Assembly: GCA_034766995.1 (NCBI GenBank)
Contig: CM068321.1
Coordinates: forward strand, 9,951,526 to 10,015,525
Source of the DNA: Acanthacorydalis orientalis
Lineage: Eukaryota; Arthropoda; Insecta; Megaloptera; Corydalidae
Reading direction: 5' to 3'
DNA: 64,000 bases
The translations under genes were made by a program, and so were the position numbers. The notes beneath the pieces are model-generated. The model made no database searches. It saw only the letters and a program-made list of their open reading frames with translations, and was not told the origin of the DNA. How positions within the stretch are numbered: the first letter of the stretch is position 1; each line of letters opens with the position of its first letter. Shown here in pieces: positions 27,731 through 40,250 of the stretch.

Positions 27731-28489
27731 TCTTATCGAGAAATAAAAGTAGTGCTCATTAGAGGACAATAGCTTCCCACTAAACAATATGATAGACCAT
27801 AAAATACCATTCTTAAGATGTTTAAATCGATCCCTGGAGCAATAGTCTGGGTGAGAACCACTAATCTAATCTAATTTCCATTTATCTAAATAGATAGGAA
27901 TCTAATGACGTAATATCGAGAGAATATAATGGTGAGTCATAATTTTCTAGATAACCTCATTCAGTTTCACACTATTTTTTCGTGCTGTATACTCAAAAAG
28001 AAGATCATTTAAAATATTGCATATAGACGGTACGACTATCACTGTTACCGACTGAAAAGTGACGATATTCGTTCGTGACTGGTTAAACATACCTTAACAG
28101 CATACAATTACTCCTTATGTTAATATATACTTGTTTAAGACGTCGATGATTTCTGGGTAAAACGTATGCGCGGATTTCATTCCAAAAGTATAGAATAATT
28201 ATTTCTTATTTCACATAACTTTTCAATGATGGTTTTTTTCCTGAGTGAAATTAGAACTCACAATACCAAAACGATGTATGTGATTCGATACTGCGGTTTG
28301 ATAAATACTGAGTTTAAATACTATGCCTAGAAATGTAAACGCGGATTTGGACAGTAATCAAAAATATTTTATCATAAAATTTCAACGGAAGTACTGATAT
28401 AAGCTAATGTTCCAAGCTAAAGGTTACTCTATTTATCAAAATCTTCATGCTTTTGATTATTTTTCTTTTAAAAATAACAAACAATAAAA

Positions 28490-28800
28490 ATACATTTCTG
28501 GAACTGTTGCTAATTTTCGTAAATGAATTATTTTCTCATTTCACACGCCATGTTTTTTCTAATCAGAAATGTTTAATAAATGATTTTTGTTCAGTTTTGA
28601 TTTCTGATTATACTCAGTGGCAATATCATCAACATAATATTAATGTATAAAAAAATCTTAATCCTCAGAGGAGAATGGCATCGTCATTCAAACGTGCATT
28701 ATCAGAAATGATCAATAATAATTTATTGGACATATTTGATTAGAAAAAAGTTATGGTCTGTGGCGTAAAAAAATGACTTCAGACAGAAAAGAAATACATG
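28490..28800. mobile_element. Fold-back repeat family, copy 5
   Basis: The left arm TTTCTGGAACTGTTGCTAAT, TTTTCGTAAATGAATTATTT and TTTCTAATCAGAAATGTTTA is the inverse of the family right end. The inner pair is TGGCAATATCATCAACAT with CTCAGAGGAGAATGGCATCG. The right half shows ATGATCAATAATAATTTATT and TTTGATTAGAAAAAAGTTAT. An AT-rich open frame (28447-28650) is only this repeat read through. Confidence 0.7.
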
Positions 28801-28999
28801 TGAATAAATTATAAAAAGTGCTCACTGTAATTTTATATAAGTGTATCTGTTCTCTAGAATATACTGTTTTATATCTACTTACTACATATGAACATTATAA
28901 ATTCATTTACATAGATGTGTTTCGAATGTATGAAAAACGTAGTCTTTTTCCATTATCATCCAGTCAAAAAGTTCATATAGTTCTTGAATAGTCTTCGTC

Positions 29000-29560
29000 T
29001 CAATGAAGACATTCGATTTCCGACAAATCCGCAGCGCGCATTCACTGTACAAAATTAATGTATTGTATGTTGAAATCTGCATTCGTCTATTGTATACGGT
29101 CGATGCGCATCCGACGAATAGAAGAAAAAATCAAACCGTCAGAGAACATATTGATATTGTGATTGCCATCGACGGTGCCGACGACAATAGCGTCGAGTGC
29201 AGTGCCCTCAGCGAAACGCAGAGGTGCGGTCCAAATACTGTGTATTTAATAGCGGATGTTGGTACGATTGGTGCGGCGGCCATTAACTTCCGATTGTGCG
29301 CGCGTAATTGCTTACACAACAATTATAGATTATATTGTAGACATATTGAACGCACCCTACCTATCTAATAAACTAGTGTGCAACCCCTCATTGCACATCT
29401 GCGTTTACCAAACATCTCTCTTACTCTCATCCGCATCTGTTTTGCGTTCGAGTTCGGCCGATATTTGAATTAATTTTCCGTTGTCACGGTTCTATTAGCC
29501 CAGTTGCACGAATTGAGAATGGATGAGACTCTATTGTGGTCGGACAGTTGTCGACATAAA
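29000..29560. other. GC-rich island with a 121-codon open frame
   Basis: GC-richer and CpG-containing. A + strand frame from a true ATG runs 29003-29368 (121 codons) with IDIVIAIDGADDNSVECSA in the middle. No domain, signal peptide or family was recognised, and the opposite strand is open too, so this may be chance. Confidence 0.25.
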
Positions 29561-29837
29561 TGTACGCGGGAGGAGAGGTCATGATTTAAATACGTATTTA
29601 TTACATGATACGTGCCCAGTTGCGAAGCATTAAGACATAATGCATGCATATGTATGTGATATGCGTGTAAGTGCGTTTATTTTAAATGTGTGCTGTTAGA
29701 AGTACGGGATGTCAAATATAATTAAACTGAAATATCGGTCAAACGATACGTTAAGTACGTTTGATTTATTTGAACATTTTATTCAATTGAAACCACACGC
29801 CCATCGAAAGGATCGCCATATGTTTTAGTTATATGCA

Positions 29838-30144
29838 TTAGGTCGGTAGGAAAATAATTGCGGTTTTTGGTTTCTAATTTCTAACCTTAATTTTTTTAAT
29901 GAAAGTGTCATTTCATCTTGTTCATGTTAATATTATTTAAAGTGCATTTTTCAATCTGTATTTTAGTAACATTGACTTTCGTTTTATTATCAATTTTGAT
30001 TCAAATTAGGTTATTGAATTAAAAACGGAAAAGAAGCAAATAAGAGCAATTTTTTTGTATGAGTCAAAACAGCTTGAAATCAAAAAAGCTTGAAAAATGA
30101 ATGTCGTGTATTTTTATGTAAACGGCAATTATTTTTCTACCTAA
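29838..30144 (+). mobile_element. Short mariner derivative (MITE), copy 4, further deleted
   Basis: Begins TTAGGTCGGTAGGAAAATAA and ends with the inverse, in which four bases of the ITR tip are missing. At 307 bp it keeps the family 5' UTR and the first codons (KKQIRAIFLYESK) but little else. Right flank TA is present; the left flank is CA. Confidence 0.88.
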
Positions 30145-31452
30145 TAAATATATAATATTGATTTTATTTACAAATCATTTATATAAAAAAGGTTTCTTCG
30201 TGATAGTTTGAAAACGTTCATAATTAGTCTCAAAAAGAATCAAGAATCTCTAAAATGTAATTTTGTCCTACATATTTCTAACTAATTACCTGAATTTATA
30301 AAATATTTTTCAATAATGAAAGTTCAATTCCTTTCCCCACCACACATACAAATCAAATCAAAATTTATGTACTTACTCTGAGCATAACGGTCATCGAGAT
30401 GCATGTAAGCAAGAGTTATTAAAAAAAATGTATCAAAAAGAAAAGCAATGTCTGAAGGAATAAAAATGGGGTCAAAAATTATATTGTTATCGCAATAATT
30501 CTGTTCGATTCGTTCCTATAAAAGCAAGTAGGTGAAACAAAAGATGACATTTATTTAATGTATAAGATTATTCGAACAAGGTAATAATTGATACTGGTTT
30601 TTATAACATTTTTCCTACGTTTTGACAGAATTCGACTGCCTCTACCTTATAAGTTTATATGATTATCATTGAAAAACAGACATGTGATTTCAAAATCTTC
30701 ACAGATGTAGACTTATTTCTATTAATAGTGTTTTGTAAAGACCTTACAAATAGTAATCTGGTGGGACTGGATTCGGAGAATACAAAAAATAAATAATATA
30801 CTCCCAATTTAACTCTTTAAGTTTCCTTACGATATTTAGACGTTTTCATAAAATTGATTTAAGATGTTTTTACTATTATTTTTTAATTTTTGTAAGTATT
30901 TTCTTCACGTACAATTTTATTCAAAGTAAAATTCTGACCCTTTATAATATAATAAAACACAAATTTCAATACAAGAATAAAAAAATATTTTTATTAAGCT
31001 ACAGTCATTTCAATCGAAATGAATTAAAATCATATAAATCACAATTCACTCATCTTTTCTTTTAAAAAATGTAGATAATATCATTTATCTTAATTTTGAA
31101 AACTAATCTAAAATAAAACTTGGATAGTTAATAAGAGTATCTGTTTGATAATGTAATGTGAAAAATCCTCAAAAATCAATATGTATTAACTTTTTAGTAT
31201 ACTTACTTCAGTATACTTAGTACCATTGTTTTATTGAGAGTTATTTAAACAATGTAAAAAGTTCATTTAGTTTTAGTAAAATGAGAAGACAATTTAGTCA
31301 AATATCATTAGAAGTCAGAGTGATTTAAGCTGCTATAAAGTATTTTCTATAGGATAAATCAGTTCACAATTTTAATAAAATACCTCATGTTTTATTCCTC
31401 TATGTATTATGTAATCAGAAAAGAGATAAAACAGTTATGACTCAATTAAATT

Positions 31453-31500
<48 letters not shown>

Positions 31501-33599
31501 GTTTTCAGTTATCTTTATTTTTCATAATCTGCATTTCTTTTTATTTCTATCCAATTTCGCTATTGATGGTCACAGATAAATTATATTTTAATTATTTTAT
31601 AAAGACAGGCGATTCATATTTATTCGTTGACTTCCTCTATCTTACATGTATGAATTAGCATTAGATATTGGACTCTACTATATAATCCAAAGACAAATAG
31701 AATATACTATATTAAATAGAATTCATTCAACGGTATATGACGTAATAAAGCGTTTCTAAACTACAAAATCGTTAGAGCACAACGACATTAAACAGCGGGC
31801 GAGCGACAAACGACGATCATTCAAATATAAGTAATTTCTTATTACAATATTACTATCCACATTTATGAAGGCCTTAGACAGTATACAAAACAGGTAAACT
31901 GTATTGCTATGTTGAACATATTCTGAGAAATACATGTACATAACAAATATCATACGGAGATTATTCCAATCGTTAAATTTGACTGTCAGGAACGATGAAC
32001 CCACTCGATCTGTCTCACAATCTCAATACATTTTTTCAAAGCAAAATCTCCTAATGAATCCTAGAGGAACGGTTTCTCACTTTCTATAAAAATATATTTT
32101 TATCTCTCACTCCTTATGTAAATAATCAGGTTGATTGAAATATCATTCGTTCGTCCAATGTTCAGTCCTGTTATCAATTTCATCAAGAAATGTTAGATGT
32201 TTGTTGAACTAGAAATATATGAATAAGATTTGATCATTCATTTCAAAGACTATTCAGTTACTCAGTTATCTGATTATTTTTTGTTTTAATTTGTTTACAT
32301 TTCTTTGTATAGCCAATATTATTTGTTAGATTCGTTTAGTTCGGAATCTGATGAAGAAAGATATTGAAAAGTGTCTCATACTCGACATGAAAAGGAAAAG
32401 AAAACATTAGTTTTTGATGTTTAGATATTTTTTTCGATAGCGAATATATTTTTCGAATATTTTTTTCGATATAGCTAATATCATATTTTAATTCAGAGTT
32501 GAATGAAGGATTATTTAACAGGATATTTTAGATTCATAAAAATCAATTAAAAAAAACAACTGCTCATTCTTATAATATTTAAATTTTGTATCATATTTAA
32601 AAGTATAAATTTTAAAACTATTTTTATAAATATTTCTAGCATGAAAAGTACATAAAAATCATTAATGATAAATTAGAATTATCGACTATTGGTCAAGTGT
32701 GTACTTTATTGTTCACTTCCAACTAATTTATAATTATATATATTTATACCTGTAATTCCATTAATACATTGTCTTGTTGATCTTCGCCCTTTTGGATCAT
32801 CTAAGTGCTGGTTTTTTATTACAGCAAGAGTGTCATCCGTAGATAAATGTTGAAGACTTTCAATAAAGACAGTTTTCAACAGATGAGGACTTTAAAGACT
32901 TAGTGAAGACTGTCTTGAACATCAATTTGACGATGGCGCTTGTGGTGAAACTGGTAGTGAATAAAATACAGCTAATCACAAAGAATGAGTATCAACAGAA
33001 CAGTTAATAAAATTTTCATATTTCTAGTTGTATTAAAAAAAGAAGATGAAATGTATTCGTAAAATTCGATAATCAACCTCTTCTAGCAATAAACTTACCC
33101 CGCTCATTACTGTTATCTAGTTTTGCAGACTTTGCTGATCTCAGATGGATATTCCTTCATTTAAAAATATTAGATCGATTATGTATTTTATATTTCACAT
33201 TTTTTGTTGAAATGGATCGTGGGATTCAATATAGCCATGCTATTAAAAATCCGAATATCTTGCAAGCCTAGTTTATACTCAGGTTATTTACTGAGTATGA
33301 TGAACATTAAATAGTAAGAAAAACGAAATTAAACGTTTCAAAACTAAATTAAGAAGTAAAAAAATATTTAGGAGAATACGTTAATCCAAAAACAATAATC
33401 AGTGTTTTATAGAAATATAAAAACACTGGCAGTGTATCTTCAAAAAACTATGGAAGAGTGCATAATTATACAGAAAGATATTTATTTCTGAAAATGTGTT
33501 TGTTGTCGGATGAAATAACAACTTGCAACTTGTTACATTAGATAATTAGTTGATCATACATTGACAAGAAATATTTACAGTTGTATAAAGTTTTAAGAC
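30145..33599. other. AT-rich noncoding stretch
   Basis: No gene recognised over about 3.4 kb. A (TA)n tract occupies 31454-31498. A 62-bp GC-richer patch near 31770-31830 has an antisense frame of unclear meaning. Confidence 0.5.
30150..30150. other. No RNA genes or CRISPR detected in window
   Basis: No tRNA cloverleaf, rRNA segment or CRISPR-like array was recognised by eye anywhere in the 64 kb. This is a visual negative, not a covariance-model search. Confidence 0.5.
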
Positions 33600-34004
33600 G
33601 TGAATATTATGGCATTTGCACAACAGTTTCGTCGCAATGATATTCAGTGTAGTTTTGCTATTTAGGAGGTCACAATGTGTAAATATTATATATTTGTGAT
33701 TTCCAAAGTTCGAGTATTTTCAATATTACAAGTGTTCGATTATTTTTATAAAATAAATACACATAATCAAGTTTTCAAATTATAAATCATGGAGGAAATA
33801 CTTAAAGACATTGATTATGAAATTGTCAGCAGTGAAGACGAGTGGATGTCATGATAAATATCTTGAATTTATATCTAAGTAAACCAGTTTAAATGTGTTA
33901 TTTAAGTTTTCATTCTTATCAACGTTTTATAAGCTTTCATCTAATTTTTTGTCGTCTTATGGGCGAGTATTATAAAAAAATCTCTCGACCGTTAAAGGTT
34001 AATG
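33600..34004 (+). mobile_element. Possible nonautonomous piggyBac remnant
   Basis: An ATG at 33789 gives a short acidic peptide (MEEILKDIDYEIVSSEDEW) before a stop, the style of many piggyBac transposase N-termini. About 200 bases later the sequence ends ctcgaccgttaaagg-TTAA, compatible with a piggyBac terminus. The matching left end was not located. The assignment is tentative. Confidence 0.35.
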
Positions 34005-34443
34005 AAGAAAAATGAATTAAAATCGTTAGCAATATCCAAAAAGTAACACAACATAAATTTATAAAAGCGTCCATTGTTTTACAAAGTAACATTGTAATTT
34101 GATTAGAAAAGTACATAGAAGTGAATGACTAATCTTCATGCTGTCCTATAAATGATTTATTCTTTTCGTCAACATTGCTATATCTCACGTCTAACAATTT
34201 AGACTTCATTAGTAAAATCACTGTTATTAATTTAATTGCATGCTACATGCGTACAGAAACACATTCATAATAAACTCGTTTCACGTCAATTCTATGCGTT
34301 TCGACATTTGAATAGGGTCGACCGAAACATAATGTCGCACACCCACGCGCAGCATCGACCTCGACCCGATCGTCGGAATCGTCTCTTCAGTCTCGACATG
34401 ACGATAGAGATGCATATTTTTTAAATGTTGCAATTCTTTTCAG

Positions 34444-34536
34444 ATTGTTCGAGTCGTGCCGCCGCGGCTGTTCGTTCCCTCGCACCACTCACCGTACGAT
34501 AATTACCGTGAAATTGGCTGTTTATTTCGATAAAAG
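34444..34536 (+). other. Candidate short exon (93 bp), GC-rich
   Basis: A strong acceptor (tgcaattcttttcag) precedes this GC-rich segment and AAAAG-GTAGG follows as a donor. One frame is open throughout (LFESCRRGCSFPRTTHRTII then TVKLAVYFDK). No protein family is recognised; a UTR exon is equally possible. Confidence 0.3.
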
Positions 34537-34622
34537 GTAGGCCGCTTTAACGCAATTACTGTAAAGCATTGTCCGTATAAAAAATCGAGATATAATGAAA
34601 AAAAAGAACGATTGTACGTACC

Positions 34623-34789
34623 ATCTGTTGCAGCTCTTCCATAACGGGATCTATTGTGACCGTTTGTTCGTCAATATCAATTTGTATTATATTTTTTTTG
34701 CGTGTCAGTGATTTTAGATCCGTGTGTTTTTTATCCTCTTTCACTATTTCTTTTTCAACTAGCAGTACACAATGTTCTTTTTTATACAT
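34623..34789 (-). other. Candidate antisense coding exon with strong donor
   Basis: A minus-strand ATG at 34789 opens a 56-codon charged frame (KEIVKEDKKHTDLKSLTRKK, then IDIDEQTVTIDPVMEELQQM) that ends at CAGATG-GTACGT, a good splice donor. No family was recognised. An upstream in-frame stop shows this would have to be a first coding exon. Confidence 0.3.
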
Positions 34790-34859
34790 TTTTTTTTTAT
34801 TTACATGGAATCTGTTTCATCAGACTGTTCTTTTCATAATATCTTGTGATTTAATAAAT

Positions 34860-35396
34860 ATTTTATGATTGTTTTTGTATGATTATTACATGAGTTTTGT
34901 CGATAGTGATCAAAAATATAAAATGGTAGTTTCTTTTAAAAAATAGCAATTATATAGAAAACTAATAACAGGATGTTAACAATTTATTATGTAAACATAG
35001 GAAAAAGTTTAATAGTTTAATAATTATGATTGATTAGTTATTTGAGGTATAAGGGCGCATCGGAAATTAAGGTCATTATCTCTCAAAAGGTTGTCTTTCA
35101 TGTTAAATAAAAGAAAATACAATCACACAAAAATGTATTGAGTAATAAAAGTAAATACTAAACAAATTATAAAAAAAAACGCCAAGAGATGACAGTACAT
35201 ATTGATAAGTAGATTAGAATAAAAATATTGTTTAACTTTTTGCAACTCCTAATTATTTCCCAATTTTATTCCCAATAACTCCCTATCATTTTAAGTGTTT
35301 TATTTGAAATGCACTTCAAAAGACAGTTGGTTGATACGAACCGATTTAAATATTTTTTTTATTAATTATATTGAAAATAGCATTGGAACTTTGCTG
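34860..35396. other. AT-rich noncoding stretch
   Basis: No gene recognised; the downstream half of the piggyBac relic may once have occupied part of it. Confidence 0.4.
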
Positions 35397-35680
35397 AAAT
35401 CTGATATTTGTGGAATTTCTAAATATTTTTAAATGTAAGGAAGGCTATAGGTTATAAAGGAAATTTTCCTCTTGGAACCAATTGTTGACTCATCAACACA
35501 CAAGTTTATACCAGGAACAAAATATTCCATAAATCTTGAATTCAAGCGATTCAAATAGTTACTTATTTTCTGTGTTCTTGTTCTTATATTTCGATCTAAT
35601 GTTGAAACTGTTTCCAAATGTAGAGACCAAAACATTTTCGAATTTGTAACACAAACAATCATGTACTTGAACATTTCAAG
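35397..35680 (-). pseudogene. piggyBac transposase fragment
   Basis: An 81-codon minus-strand frame reads ISNYLNRLNSRFMEYFVPG, then INLCVDESTIGSKRKISF and ITY. This matches the start of the piggyBac DDE domain, where the family has DYLNxxFxExxxPGxxLxxDESMxxFKGRxSFxxY; the first catalytic Asp is the one in VDES. The sequence stops right after this block and later catalytic residues are not seen. A GGGTTAA at about 35869-35875 could mark the 5' end of the parent element, but the other end was not found. Confidence 0.75.
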
Positions 35681-36619
35681 GTATTTTTTTGTTACGAAAA
35701 AGGATCATATACATGTATATTGCAAAACTAATTAAAGAAAATGTTGTTAAATTTAATACATATTTGAATTAGCAGTTTAAAAGTGTCGAGGGTGACTCGA
35801 CTTAAGAGTACCTGCGAATGAAATTGATATCAAGTCATACTCAACAAAGGAGTTCAACGGGTTAATATTTAAGGTACATTTTATTTTTTGACTTACAATA
35901 TTATTGTCATAAAGTTAAAAAAAACATTTTAAGTTTATAAAACCTGAATTATTGTAAAATAATGACTTACAACTTTCAGTACTTAGTTCTCTTAAATTTT
36001 ATATGTATTATAAAAATTAGGTAATTGATACTACGCTACACTTCTTGTCTTATATCTGCAATGTAAATTTTTCCGATTACTTCCATCATTCGGTTCCCAA
36101 ATGACGTCATATGTTATTTTATAGAACTACTATACTGTTTTCCAGTGACTGCAATGAATTCATTACTGAATGTCGGGCACAGAGGCTCGTTTCTCATAAT
36201 TCACTGTTTGAGATCTTTTTAGTGGTTTCTGGAGCTTCGATCGTATGTCATAGTTGTGACAAGCTACTGAATTAGAAAGCTCCAGGTGTGATATTAAATC
36301 TGACTATTAAAAATGTCAGTTGTCGTCATTATTGGGTATTGTCATAGTTCACCTCTCCATATTATAGAAAATGAAGCCAATTTCCTTCTAAAATCAATAA
36401 ATGCTGTTTATACAAAATATAGAATCTGTAAATATTTTAAGTTTAATGAATAGATTACTCTATAAATAATTAGCATGTATCTATTCTCTTTATAATTTCA
36501 AATTTTTATAACTTATTATAATAAATTATATTCCATATGTGCCTACCAAAAAAAATAAATATCATATATATGTATATATATATAGTTCTCTGATTTCTAT
36601 CCTGTAAAATTTGTATTCA

Positions 36620-36760
36620 TAATAGACTAAACAGCAATTGATTTCTTGTACAAGTTCAAGTTAGGCAGCAATGTACCGAAGGCAATTCGCAATATCGATG
36701 CGACGTTTAGCAAAAATGTCGATGACCGAATAACAGGGTTGATGTTAAATTTTCCTTTTT
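36620..36760 (+). pseudogene. Mariner transposase N-terminal scrap
   Basis: A + strand frame reads FLYKFKLGSNVPKAIRNIDA and FSKNVDDR, matching the conserved mariner N-terminal block (FLYEFKLGxxAxxTxRxINxAFGxGxVxER). No ITR, downstream HTH or catalytic domain was identified around it. It is an isolated relic of an Hsmar1/cecropia-type transposase. Confidence 0.65.
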
Positions 36761-36889
36761 CTCTTGAGTACGAATCATGCAGAAACACCGTTATCTTGGT
36801 TAACGTTTTATTATAATTGATGTTATTCCATGTTTTGATAGTAGCGTTAAATGAATATAGCAAGAAATTGGTCTACAATAAAGAACTAA

Positions 36890-36893
<4 letters not shown>

Positions 36894-36961
<68 letters not shown>

Positions 36962-36978
36962 ATGCATGTATATATATG

Positions 36979-37026
<48 letters not shown>
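36894..37026. repeat. Compound (TA)n-(TG)n-(TA)n array
   Basis: Two TA tracts separated by a TG-rich linker (36947-36965). Confidence 0.95.
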
Positions 37027-37031
<5 letters not shown>

Positions 37032-37586
37032 GCATTTTTAGTTCTTTGGTCTTTACTCAGTAAACTTTTTAGTTTTGATATACTGATAACAATTGCTTTA
37101 TTATATAAGTTTAAATTATGCAGTAATATAGCTGTGGAAATTCACAATGTTAATGCAGCATTTATTGAAAGAGTTTTCAATGTGCGAATAACATGGAGTT
37201 AATTTTCAAATTTATTTCTAGATTTTTTTCTTCAATAAGAAAGAACGTAGAAACCACGCATTTTCAATTAGTTTAACATGTTAATGAAAGAGGATACTTA
37301 TTAAGTTGTATGGAAAGTAAAGGAAAAGTGTAACGTTTATTATACAAATATCTTCTTCTTACATATTTCTTTCAAATTGGCGAAATAAAGATTTTGAATA
37401 AAAATGTACATCATGAATTAGCTAAATGACAAATAAAAAATACTTAATGTGATCTGTTCCTTATTTATCTAAAATACAAGAAGCGTTTTTCTGCACAAAA
37501 TCGTAATCTGTGATAGAAAAATATATCTCTTGTTAATATGAAACGATTTACACATTGTATGATAAAGGTAAATATTATGTTTATTA

Positions 37587-38300
37587 CGAGGGAGTTTCAA
37601 AGTTCATAGAACTGAATACAAAGACACAAGTTAGAGCAATCAAATTATTTTTATTTTTCAACATAATCTCCTTTAAGTTCAATATATTCCATCCAACGCT
37701 GCTCGAGTGCCATTAGGCCGGTGTTAAAGTGCGATTTCTCAAGCTCAAAGTAGGCGGCTACTTCGGCTATTACCTCCTCGTCTATGTTAAATTCGTTCCC
37801 AGTAAGGAATGTTTTCAGTTGTGGAAAGAGATGGGAGTCGAAGGGATCTAAGTCTGATGAATATATGACATATGGAATCAATTGGTAGCCAAGGGAATTG
37901 ATTTTGGTGGTTGTTTGTATCGATGAATGAATCTGAGCTGAATCATCTTCGATGGATGTTCTGCCTCTTCTAAATTCAGCAACCCATTTTACTACTGTGG
38001 CATACGCTGGGGAGGAGTCACCGTATACACTACGCATCTTTTCAAAATTTTGGGCGGCATCATACCGTAGAAAACTAAAATTTCAATAATCGCACGATGT
38101 TTCAATTTACCCATTTCACAAAAATAAACAAACATATCTTATTTAGATTGCTGTCAAAGCTAAACTAAGAGACGTTTTTCGCTCAATTTTTTTCAGATCA
38201 CTAATCAAGGATGCCACTTCAAGAAAAAAATACTTTCAAGTCCTCCCAACGCCATTTGTATATCATATATCACTTCTAAGAACTTTTTTAAACGCCTTCG
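37587..38300 (-). mobile_element. Internally deleted mariner element, 714 bp
   Basis: Flanking TA is at 37585-37586 and 38301-38302. Inverted ends: left CGAGGGAGTTTCAAAGTTC and reversed right CGAAGGCGTTTAAAAAAGTTC. Full mariner elements are about 1.3 kb, so roughly half is lost from the middle. The right-hand ITR edge is followed by a partial tandem copy (38312-38330). Confidence 0.92.
37651..38114 (-). pseudogene. Mariner transposase, N- and C-terminal parts fused by deletion
   Basis: On the minus strand an ATG at 38114 opens with a family-like start (MGKLKHRAIIE), then a one-base shift leads into VYGDSSPAYATVVKWVAEF and RRGRTSIEDD, the helix-turn-helix region. About 30 residues into the fused frame the sequence jumps to the C-terminal third (LGYQLIPY, SSDLDPFDSHLFPQLKTFL, then IELKGDYVEK and the stop at 37651-37653). 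The jump stays in frame, giving a 128-codon chimeric reading frame. The first and second catalytic Asp are absent and only DNA-binding plus C-terminal sequence remain. Such a product, if made, could bind ITRs without catalysis; this is inference. Confidence 0.88.
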
Positions 38301-38330
38301 TATAGAAAATCTTTTTTAAACGCCCTCTAG
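38283..38330. repeat. Tandem duplication of a mariner ITR edge
   Basis: CTTTTTTAAACGCC followed by TAGAAAA appears twice, once at the element end and once just outside (38312-38337), with small differences. It looks like a local duplication spanning the ITR edge and flank. Confidence 0.7.
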
Positions 38331-38829
38331 AAAATGAATGTTGATTTAATAACAAATATATATTTTTATACTTCGACGAATAAGTATAATGTTCTACATA
38401 AAAGGTTAGATCTGTGAGTGCTCTTAACAAAGTTTACATATTCCAAATTCCTAGGATTGATATTTTGACACATTGGTCGTCACACCTTCATGTTAGTCAT
38501 GAAATTGTAAACTAGTAAATAATTATAAATACAATAAGAATGTAATAACAAACCTTTACTGTTGTAAAGAGAAATATATGCATTTTACATGCATAACAAA
38601 GTAGTTTAGTGAATGTCTCTTTGTAAGAATCGTTCTGCTGAGACAAATTTTGTATAATAATGATTGTTAAGAATATAATTATATTTAGTATTCAACAGTT
38701 TAAACATTGTTAGACTAATAAATAAATAATAATATGTTTTTTTTTTAAATGCTTCTTTTCATGTCGATACATTTTATTTATGTGATTAATCGGTGTTTTA
38801 GTATCCAAGTAAATTGACACATCAATATT

Positions 38830-39030
38830 TCATTCAGATCAAATAAGTTCAATAAAGGATTATTAATCATTTGATTGTTAGTTATATGCATTTTGAAGAC
38901 AAACCCATGATCTTCAGATCCTTAAACTTGATTGAATGTTTTTGATTAGAAAAAAATATGATTTCTGAGGTAAATGAAAAATTCATGTATGAAAGTTAAT
39001 TCAACCATAGAACTATATCGTGATCTAAGT
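38830..39030. mobile_element. Fold-back repeat family, copy 6
   Basis: The inner motif CCCATGATCTTCAGATCCTT is followed by GTTTTTGATTAGAAAAAAAT, GAAAAATTCATGTATGAAAG and AACCATAGAACTATATCGTG. The left arm is weak. Confidence 0.65.
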
Positions 39031-39090
39031 ATATATTAGACTTCACATAAAATAAAAGCTGTAACCGTTTATATAAAACAGTTGGACACT

Positions 39091-39092
<2 letters not shown>

Positions 39093-39181
<89 letters not shown>

Positions 39182-39182
39182 C
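39093..39182. repeat. (TA)n array, about 90 bp
   Basis: TA tract with one TGTG interruption. Confidence 0.95.
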
Positions 39183-39599
39183 ATTTTTTAGTTGTCTTTA
39201 GCATATTATAGTTGGTATAAAATTCTTAAAATGAATAAATATATACTTTCTTTCTACAAAATTTACACTCTGTACAATTCAGGCGTGGAAAAAAATAAGT
39301 ATTCAAAAATTATTCTATTAAAATCGTAGTATATTAAGAAATTATATATACATTAAATGTATATAAAAAATAAAAGGTATGAGGGGAAATTGGTATACAA
39401 TTATAATAATTGCTTCGCTTAGTGTTTTTTTAATTGCAAAATGCACGAGTCCACTGAATATTTCGGCAAAGGAAACACGTCTTTAGTTTTAAATTAGTTT
39501 GAAAAAATCACCAGATTGAAAAGCAGCAAATTATATAATAAATCATAATAAATGAAAACGAATCTGAAACAATACTAGAATTGAGTCATCAGTTCAGTA

Positions 39600-40250
39600 T
39601 AGAAACACAACGACCCCGGCAGAGTTTAAAAGCGAAGAAGAACCAGCAATGGTTCCTGTAAATTTAAACGGACGTAGTAGGAAGTGAGACAGAGAAGGAT
39701 AGGCAAGTAAACGAGATATAATTTTGTGTAGGATAGGAGTCATAAATTAATCTAAATGAATAAGTTAAAACGTTATTGCACGGATACAGAGAGGAGCCCA
39801 CGTTGCGAGATACACGACAGGACGGCGACGACGACGACGACGCACGTTAATAACCGGGGTGGATGGTTATTTTTAAAACCGTACAAGAAGTGCATTTAAG
39901 TGAAGCGATGCATGCGCATACATGCCAGATTGCTGATAACAGATTAATGAGTCGGCGCACGGGTCACTGCCGAAGGGAAACATTAGACCTCACACACACA
40001 CGCACATCCACACACAGCTTCTAATTCACTATAAGGCAATATCTCACGCACACTGACGCACGCATTATCGCTCGACGAATACCTACGTACCTATTTTATG
40101 TTATTATAACTACCGCCGCTATTATTAATGCTGTACTTCCATAGGTATATTTATAAATGTACGTGCGTGTGCGTGATCGTAAGCCAGCGCGTGAGTGAAC
40201 TTGCACTAACAGGAATGAGCGTCACTGCACTCTTTCTCATATACAATTCA
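39600..40250. other. GC-rich island with (GAC)n
   Basis: A 650-bp GC-richer block with a (CGA)n run near 39826-39843, CA-rich segments and no supported coding frame. Possible regulatory or UTR sequence. Confidence 0.35.
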
